A DNA stretch of 64,000 nt from Microbacterium sp. LWH11-1.2 (GTDB taxonomy: Bacteria; Actinomycetota; Actinomycetes; Actinomycetales; Microbacteriaceae), in contig NZ_CP151636.1 in the NCBI RefSeq assembly GCF_038397745.1, positions 2,046,001-2,110,000 on the forward strand, in the 5' to 3' direction. The position numbers and the translations under genes were made by a program. The notes below the pieces were generated by a model, which worked only from the letters and a program-made list of their open reading frames with translations, did no database searches and was not told where the DNA came from. Shown here in pieces: positions 58,434 to 64,000 of this stretch. The stretch's first letter is position 1, and every line of letters starts with the position of its first letter.

Positions 58434-59900
58434 ATGAGCATTCAGACCGAGCAGGCGCTGCTCGACAGCATCCCCACCGGCCTCTTCATCGGCGGCGAGT
58501 GGACGGATGCCGAGACCGGCGGCACCTTCGACGTGCAGGACCCCGCGACGGGAGCCGTCATCCGGACGATCGCCGACGCGACGCCCGCCGACGGCAAGCG
58601 CGCGCTCGACGCCGCGGTCGCCGCTCAGGACTCGTGGGCGGCCACCGCTCCGCGCGTTCGCAGCGAGATCCTCCGCCGGGCGTTCGACCTGGTGCAGGTG
58701 CACAAGGAGGACCTCGCGCTGCTGATGACGCTCGAGATGGGCAAGCCGCTCGCGGAGGCGCGCGGCGAGGTCGGCTACGGCGGCGAGTTCCTGCGCTGGT
58801 TCAGCGAGGAGGCCGTGCGCATCAGCGGCCGCTACGGCATCAACCCCGAGGGGACCGGCCACATGGTCGTGTCGCAGCGGCCGGTCGGACCGTCGTTCTT
58901 CGTGACGCCGTGGAACTTCCCGTTCGCGATGGCGACCCGCAAGATCGCGCCCGCGCTTGCCGCCGGCTGCACCGTCGTGATCAAGCCCCCGGCCCTCACG
59001 CCGCTCACGACGATGTTCTTCACGAAGCTGCTGGAGGAGGCGGGTCTCCCCGCCGGTGTCGTCAACGTCGTGCAGACGTCGAAGTCCAGCGCGCTGTCGG
59101 CCCCCATCATCGCCGACCCGCGTCTGCGCAAGCTGTCCTTCACCGGCTCGACCGAGGTCGGCCGCAAGCTCATCGCCCAGGCGGCCGAGGGCGTGCTGCG
59201 CGTGTCGATGGAGCTCGGCGGCAACGCGCCGTTCGTGGTCTTCGACGACGCCGACCTCGACAAGGCCGTGGAGGGGGCGCTCGCCGCGAAGTTCCGCAAC
59301 ATCGGGCAGGCGTGCACGGCGGCGAACCGCTTCATCGTGCACAAGGACGTCGCGGGCGAGTTCGCCGCACGCGTCACGGAGCGCGTCAAGGCGATGAAGA
59401 TCGGCCGCGGCACCGAAGAGGGCGTCGCGATCGGACCGCTCATCGACGAGGATGCCGTCGCCAAGGCGGGCGAGCTCGTCGACGAGGCCGTCGGCCGCGG
59501 CGCCACCCTGCTCGCGGGCGGCAAGGCCGTCGAGGGCACCGGCACGTTCTACGAGCCGACCGTCCTCACCGACGTCGTGGCGGGATCGGCGATCCTCCGT
59601 GAGGAGATCTTCGGACCGGTGCTCGCGATCGCGACCTTCGACTCCGAGGACGAGGCCGTGCGCCTCGCGAACGACACCGAGTACGGACTCGTCTCGTACG
59701 TCTTCACCGAGAACCTGCAGCGCGGCCAGCGCATGATCGACAAGCTCGAGACCGGCATGATGGGTCTCAACGTCGGCGTGGTGTCGAACGCGGCAGCACC
59801 CTTCGGCGGCGTCAAGCAGTCCGGCGTCGGACGCGAGGGCGGCTTCGAGGGCATCCACGAGTACCTGTCCACGAAGTACACGCTGATCCCCGTCTCCTGA
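58434..59900 (+). CDS. gabD: Succinate-semialdehyde dehydrogenase (GabD type)
   Basis: Oxidises succinate semialdehyde to succinate with NAD(P), 488 aa. The catalytic Glu is in MELGGNAPFVVFDDADLD and the catalytic Cys in FRNIGQACTAANR, both in the exact GabD context. It follows the permease after 31 bp. It completes the GABA shunt begun by gabT. Confidence 0.92.
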   Translation: MSIQTEQALLDSIPTGLFIGGEWTDAETGGTFDVQDPATGAVIRTIADATPADGKRALDAAVAAQDSWAATAPRVRSEILRRAFDLVQVHKEDLALLMTLEMGKPLAEARGEVGYGGEFLRWFSEEAVRISGRYGINPEGTGHMVVSQRPVGPSFFVTPWNFPFAMATRKIAPALAAGCTVVIKPPALTPLTTMFFTKLLEEAGLPAGVVNVVQTSKSSALSAPIIADPRLRKLSFTGSTEVGRKLIAQAAEGVLRVSMELGGNAPFVVFDDADLDKAVEGALAAKFRNIGQACTAANRFIVHKDVAGEFAARVTERVKAMKIGRGTEEGVAIGPLIDEDAVAKAGELVDEAVGRGATLLAGGKAVEGTGTFYEPTVLTDVVAGSAILREEIFGPVLAIATFDSEDEAVRLANDTEYGLVSYVFTENLQRGQRMIDKLETGMMGLNVGVVSNAAAPFGGVKQSGVGREGGFEGIHEYLSTKYTLIPVS

Positions 59901-59926
59901 CCGGCATCCGAACGAGAGGACGAATC

Positions 59927-61291
59927 ATGACCGACTACGCCGTCATCAACCCCGCCACCGGAGAGACGCTGGCGTCCTTCGACACCTTCACGGACGCGCA
60001 GATCGACGAGGCCGTCGCGGCCGCCGACCAGGCACACCGTGACTGGTCGCGTTCGTCAACCGTCGCGGAGCGTGCGGCGCTTCTGCGTCGCGCGGCCGAA
60101 CTGCACCGGGAGCGCCGCGAGGCGCTCGCCGACGTGTTCGTGCGCGAGATGGGGAAGCCCCGTGAGGCGGCCCTCGGCGAGGTGGACTTCGCCGCCGACA
60201 TCGCGGAGTACTACGCTGACCAGGCCGAGGCGATCATGGCCGACCAGCCGATCGCGATCCTCGGCGAGGGCTCGGCGATCATCCGCCGTTCGTCGCTGGG
60301 CCCGCTCATCGGGATCATGCCGTGGAACTTCCCGGCCTACCAGATCGTGCGCTTCGCGGCCCCGAACCTCATCGTGGGCAACACGATCCTGCTGAAGCCC
60401 GCGCCGCAGTGCCCGGAGTCGTCGACCGCTCTCGAGGCGATCTACCACGACGCCGGGTTCCCGAAGGGCGCGTACCAGAGCGTGCTCGCCACGAACGAGC
60501 AGATCGCGACGATGATCGCCGACGCCCGCGTGCAGGGAGTGTCGCTCACCGGCTCCGAGCGTGCGGGAGCCGCCGTCGCCGAGGTCGCCGGACGCAACCT
60601 CAAGAAGGTCGCGCTGGAGCTCGGCGGGTCCGACCCGTTCATCGTGCTCTCGACCGACGACCTGGATGCGACGGTCCAGGCGGGTGTCGACGCGCGCCTC
60701 GACAACAACGGCCAGGCCTGCAACGGCGCCAAGCGGTTCATCATCGTCGACGGTCTCTACGACGCCTTCGTCGAGAAGTTCACGGCAGCGATGGGCGCCG
60801 TGAAGGCGACCGATCCGATGCTCGACGACACGGTCCTCGGGCCGGTGTCGTCGGAGACGGCGGCGGAGAACCTGCAGAAGCAGGTCGACCAGGCCGTCGA
60901 GCAGGGAGCCACGCTGCTCACCGGCGGCACCCGCGATGGCGCGTTCTTCGCACCGACCGTGCTCGCCGACGTGACGCCCGACATGAACGTCTACCGCGAG
61001 GAGCTGTTCGGACCGGCAGCGGTCGTCTACCGCGTCGCGGACGAGGATGCGGCCGTCGCCCTGGCGAACGACACCACCTTCGGTCTCGGCTCGTACATCT
61101 TCACCACGGATGCCGACCAGGCCGAGCGCGTGGCCGACAGGATCGAGGCCGGCATGGTCTACGTGAACCTGGTGCTCGCCGACAGCCCCGAGCTGCCCTT
61201 CGGCGGCATCAAGCGCAGCGGCACGGCCCGCGAGCTGGGACACTTGGCGGCCGACGAGTTCGTCAACAAGAAGCTCATCCGCATCGGCTGA
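59927..61291 (+). CDS. Aldehyde dehydrogenase, Sad/YneI type; possible 4-aminobutanal dehydrogenase
   Basis: A 454-aa NAD(P)-dependent dehydrogenase, with Glu in LELGGSDPFIVL and Cys in NNGQACNGAKRF, most like the Sad/YneI succinate-semialdehyde group. Because gabD is adjacent, this second enzyme may instead oxidise 4-aminobutanal, the product of putrescine oxidase, which otherwise lacks a dedicated gene here. The start is supported by GAGAGGA. Confidence 0.88.
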   Translation: MTDYAVINPATGETLASFDTFTDAQIDEAVAAADQAHRDWSRSSTVAERAALLRRAAELHRERREALADVFVREMGKPREAALGEVDFAADIAEYYADQAEAIMADQPIAILGEGSAIIRRSSLGPLIGIMPWNFPAYQIVRFAAPNLIVGNTILLKPAPQCPESSTALEAIYHDAGFPKGAYQSVLATNEQIATMIADARVQGVSLTGSERAGAAVAEVAGRNLKKVALELGGSDPFIVLSTDDLDATVQAGVDARLDNNGQACNGAKRFIIVDGLYDAFVEKFTAAMGAVKATDPMLDDTVLGPVSSETAAENLQKQVDQAVEQGATLLTGGTRDGAFFAPTVLADVTPDMNVYREELFGPAAVVYRVADEDAAVALANDTTFGLGSYIFTTDADQAERVADRIEAGMVYVNLVLADSPELPFGGIKRSGTARELGHLAADEFVNKKLIRIG

Positions 61292-61302
61292 GCGTAGGGC
61301 GT

Positions 61303-61385
61303 GCGCCCTTCGTCTCGCTGCGCTCGCTCAGGAACCGGCAGCCTCGGTTCCTGAGCGAGGAGCGCAGCGACGAGACGAAGGGCGC
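61303..61385. repeat. Large imperfect palindrome after the aldehyde dehydrogenase
   Basis: Left arm GCGCCCTTCGTCTCGCTGCG and onward pairs with the right arm ending GACGAGACGAAGGGCGC, with small offsets. The whole structure is about 80 bp with GGTTCC at the centre. The composition (GCTGCGCTCGCTCA) matches a repeat type common in actinobacteria. It probably also terminates the putrescine operon. Confidence 0.7.
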
Positions 61386-61412
61386 TCCCGATCCGGGGCC
61401 GCACCACGGGCG

Positions 61413-61418
61413 TAGGGT
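61413..61418 (+). promoter_or_regulatory. -10 box of the pyruvate oxidase gene (leaderless)
   Basis: TAGGGT ends 6 nt before the ATG; no Shine-Dalgarno sequence is visible. Confidence 0.5.
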
Positions 61419-61424
61419 CGAAGC

Positions 61425-63149
61425 ATGGCCAACGTCGCTGAGAACATCGTCAAGACTCTGCACGCCAACGGGATCGAGCGGGTGTACGGCATCCCGGGAG
61501 ACTCGCTCAACGGCTTCACGGATGCGCTCCGCAAGGACGGCACGATCCGCTGGGTGCACGTGCGCCACGAGGAGGCCGCGGCCTTCGCGGCCGCCGCGGA
61601 TGCCGCCACCACGGGCGAGCTCGCCGTCGTCGCGGGATCGTGCGGCCCGGGCAACCTGCACCTCATCAACGGGCTGTACGACGCGAACCGCTCGCGTGTG
61701 CCGGTGCTCGCGATCGCGGCGCAGATCCCCACGACCGAGATCGGCACCGGCTACTTCCAGGAGACGCATCCGCAGGAGCTGTTCCGGGAGTGCAGCGTCT
61801 ATGTCGAGTACGTCGCGGATCCCGCGCAGATGCCGCGGCTGCTCGAGATCGCCATGCGCGCCGCCATCGAGCAGCGCGGCGTCGCGGTGCTCGTCATCCC
61901 CGGCGACGTCGCCCTCGCCGAGATCGCCGACAACCGCGCCGTCGTGATCGAGCGCGCCCGCCCGGTGATCGTCCCCAGCGGGCCCGAGCTCGAGAAGGCC
62001 GCCACGCTGCTGAACGCCGCCAAGAAGGTCACGATCCTCGCCGGTGCGGGTGTCGAGGGCGCGCACGACGAGGTCATCGCGCTCGCCGACCGACTGGGCG
62101 CGCCGATCGTGCACGCGCTCCGCGGCAAGGAGTTCATCGAGTACGACAATCCGTTCGACGTGGGGATGACCGGGCTGCTCGGCTTCGCCTCGGGCTATCG
62201 CGCGATGGAGGCCGCAGACGCCCTCCTGGTGCTGGGGAGCGACTTCCCCTACGAGCAGTTCTATCCGGAGCATGCCACCACCATCCAGGTGGACATCCGC
62301 GGTGCGCAGCTCGGCAGGCGGCATCCGCTCGATCTCGGTCTCGTCGGCGACGTGCGCGCCACGGCCGAGGCGCTGCTGCCTCGGCTGGCGACGCGCGACG
62401 ACCGCAGCCACCTCGACGACGCCACCGCCCACTACCGCAAGACGCGGAAGAAGCTCGACGAACTGGCGGTTCCGGCGAAGGGTAAGCGCCCCATCCACCC
62501 GCAGTACCTCGCCAGACTCGTGAACGAGTACGCGGCCGACGACGCGATCTTCACGGCCGACGTCGGGTCGCCGACCGTGTGGGCCGCCCGCTACCTCTCG
62601 ATGACCGAGGGCCGCCGCCTCATCGGCTCGTTCACCCACGGCTCCATGGCGAACGCTCTGCTGCACGGCATCGGGGCGCAGGTCGCGCATCCGGAGCGAC
62701 AGGTCGTCGCGCTCGCCGGAGACGGCGGCCTCTCGATGATGCTCGGCGAGCTCCTCACGCTCACGCAGAACAAGCTTCCCGTGAAGACGATCGTCGTGAA
62801 CAACTCCTCGCTGAACTTCGTCGAGCTGGAGATGAAGGCGGCCGGCTTCGTCACCTACGGGACGGGGCTGGAGAACCCGAGCTTCGCCGCGATCGCCGAG
62901 GCGATGGGGATCTTCGCGCGCCGTGTCGAGCGCAGCGAGGATCTGCCGGATGCCGTGCGCGAAGTGCTCGACCATGACGGGCCCGCCCTGCTCGACGTCG
63001 TCACCGAGCGGCAGGAGCTGTCCATGCCGCCGGCGATCGAGGCCGCGCAGGTCAAGGGCTTCGCGCTCTACGCGATCCGCACGGTCATGTCCGGCCGCGG
63101 CGACGAGCTCCTCGATCTCGCGAAGGCCAACTGGCGCCAGCTCTTCTGA
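61425..63149 (+). CDS. poxB: Pyruvate dehydrogenase (quinone) / pyruvate oxidase, PoxB type
   Basis: A thiamine-diphosphate and FAD enzyme that decarboxylates pyruvate to acetate and CO2, passing electrons to quinone at the membrane, 574 aa. The catalytic Glu is in VRHEEAAAFAAAADA, and the ThDP site is GDGGLSMMLGELLTL with NNSSLNFVELEM. The C-terminus GRGDELLDLAKANWRQLF corresponds to the E. coli membrane-binding tail region. It has its own promoter. Confidence 0.92.
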   Translation: MANVAENIVKTLHANGIERVYGIPGDSLNGFTDALRKDGTIRWVHVRHEEAAAFAAAADAATTGELAVVAGSCGPGNLHLINGLYDANRSRVPVLAIAAQIPTTEIGTGYFQETHPQELFRECSVYVEYVADPAQMPRLLEIAMRAAIEQRGVAVLVIPGDVALAEIADNRAVVIERARPVIVPSGPELEKAATLLNAAKKVTILAGAGVEGAHDEVIALADRLGAPIVHALRGKEFIEYDNPFDVGMTGLLGFASGYRAMEAADALLVLGSDFPYEQFYPEHATTIQVDIRGAQLGRRHPLDLGLVGDVRATAEALLPRLATRDDRSHLDDATAHYRKTRKKLDELAVPAKGKRPIHPQYLARLVNEYAADDAIFTADVGSPTVWAARYLSMTEGRRLIGSFTHGSMANALLHGIGAQVAHPERQVVALAGDGGLSMMLGELLTLTQNKLPVKTIVVNNSSLNFVELEMKAAGFVTYGTGLENPSFAAIAEAMGIFARRVERSEDLPDAVREVLDHDGPALLDVVTERQELSMPPAIEAAQVKGFALYAIRTVMSGRGDELLDLAKANWRQLF

Positions 63150-63163
63150 GTCGCGGTGGTCGC

Positions 63164-64000
63164 TCAGCTCTCGACGAGCGCGCGGACCTCGGCGGCCTCG
63201 CCGTGCCGTCCGAGCGCCTCGAGGACATCGCCGAGCTCGAGCGCGGCCACCTGACGGAGCGGAGGGATCTCGGCGCCGTGCTCGAGGGCACTGCGGTAGA
63301 CCGGCACCGCGTCGGCGGGTCGCTCGTTCCCGGCGAGAACGCGGGCCGCGAACAGCTCAGAGCCGCTGGCCGCCCCGCTGTCGCCGAGCCCTGCGAAGCC
63401 GTCGGCCGCCGTGAGTGCCGCCGCGACGGCCTCGTCGACCCTGCCGAGCTCGGCGAGAGCCCGTCCGCGGGAGTCGGTGACATCGGCCAGCAGCCAGCCC
63501 GCGTCGTGCTCCTCTGCCAGGGCCGCGACCTCGTCGAAGAGCCCGAAGGCGCGCTGGTCGCCGCGCCCGCCGTAGGCCTGGCCGAGGCTGTGCAGCACCT
63601 CGGCGCGGGCCCCGGCGGCATCCTCCGCCTGCCGCACGATCTCGGCCGCCGACTCGAGGAGGGCGATCGCGTCGTCGTTCTCGTCGAAGCGGGCGAGGAT
63701 CTTGGCCTGCTCCGTCATCGCCATGGCCTGGTCGGCGTGCTCCTCGGCCTCGGCGAACAGCTCGGACGCGTAGCCGTGCGCGCCCACCGCCTGGCCGAAC
63801 TCGCCTGCCGCGCTCAGCGAACGCGCCAGCATCGACGCGGTCATGGCGCGCGAACCCGGGGGCACCTCGGCCTGCTCCTCCTGCTGGAGCACCTCGCCGA
63901 ACAGCTCGGCGGCCTCCACGGCGTCGCCGGCGCGCAGCATGGCGCGCGCCATCCGGAAGTTCACGCCGGTCGAATCCCCTCCCGATTCCCCGCCCATGCG
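63164..64000 (-). CDS. TPR-like helical repeat protein (5' end outside window)
   Basis: At least 277 residues of repeated helix pairs with Ala/Gly spacing typical of tetratricopeptide repeats (for example LARSLSAAGEFGQAV, LGRVDEAVAAALTAA, LEALGRHGEAAEV). The Met at 63997 is three bases from the window edge and may be internal, so the gene is treated as partial. No other domain is visible. Function unknown. Confidence 0.7.
   Translation of the reverse strand, partial: RMGGESGGDSTGVNFRMARAMLRAGDAVEAAELFGEVLQQEEQAEVPPGSRAMTASMLARSLSAAGEFGQAVGAHGYASELFAEAEEHADQAMAMTEQAKILARFDENDDAIALLESAAEIVRQAEDAAGARAEVLHSLGQAYGGRGDQRAFGLFDEVAALAEEHDAGWLLADVTDSRGRALAELGRVDEAVAAALTAADGFAGLGDSGAASGSELFAARVLAGNERPADAVPVYRSALEHGAEIPPLRQVAALELGDVLEALGRHGEAAEVRALVES

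Overview
The window is high-GC DNA whose gene content and order fit a Gram-positive actinobacterium of the Microbacteriaceae, most likely Microbacterium or a close relative. The evidence is a str-S10-spc-alpha ribosomal block with actinobacterial tails on several proteins, a short-lid adenylate kinase, a RamB-type glyoxylate regulator, a Rhodococcus-like putrescine oxidase, and many genes whose -10 box sits only 6-7 nt before the start codon (leaderless transcripts). The genus is inferred from memory of protein families, not from a search. No rRNA, tRNA, CRISPR array, phage or intact insertion sequence was seen.

Layout. 1-5668: the end of an unknown gene, a GntR/FCD regulator, yajQ, and a maltose-type ABC importer (malE-malF-malG, no ATPase gene) behind a LacI-type operator. 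5744-8241: four small or membrane proteins of unknown function, one apparently starting at ATC. 8260-12899: the str operon (rpsL, rpsG, fusA, tuf) with a clear promoter and terminator. 13001-13213: a small MT0933-like antitoxin-family gene, followed by about 800 bp of structured non-coding DNA. 14078-20731: S10 genes through rplE. 20863-23711: the rest of spc, with rpsN missing from its usual place. 23865-27303: secY-adk-map and a membrane-anchored DsbA-like protein. 27464-30576: infA-rpmJ-rpsM-rpsK-rpoA-rplQ.

30652-36828: an acyl-CoA ligase, then a regulator divergent from a tripartite tricarboxylate transporter (tctC-tctB-tctA). This regulator is the most unusual gene here. It has the membrane sensor and PAS domains of a CitA/DcuS histidine kinase joined directly to the DNA-binding domain of a CitB/DcuR response regulator, with no kinase and no receiver domain. 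A 14-bp direct repeat spaced by 21 bp lies between it and tctC.

36867-43161: a TauE/SafE permease, two MaoC-type hydratases overlapping murB, a VOC-family protein, an aspartate aminotransferase, and alanine dehydrogenase divergent from an Lrp/AsnC regulator. 43167-43825: a VapBC-type toxin-antitoxin pair. 44479-49127: the glyoxylate shunt (aceB, aceA) with a divergent RamB-like regulator. 49248-51483: a secreted glycoamylase-like/beta-1,2-glucanase-like protein and a TetR regulator.

51527-63149: a putrescine/GABA catabolic block: PucR-type regulator, gabT, putrescine oxidase, universal stress protein, APC permease and two aldehyde dehydrogenases, followed by a PoxB-type pyruvate oxidase. Putrescine would enter through the permease, be oxidised to 4-aminobutanal, then to GABA, succinate semialdehyde and succinate. 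The window ends in a truncated TPR-like gene.

A dispersed palindromic repeat with core TTCGACAGGCTCAG recurs between genes across the window. It has also been absorbed into two coding sequences, where it encodes a [18 protein letters not shown]-type peptide.
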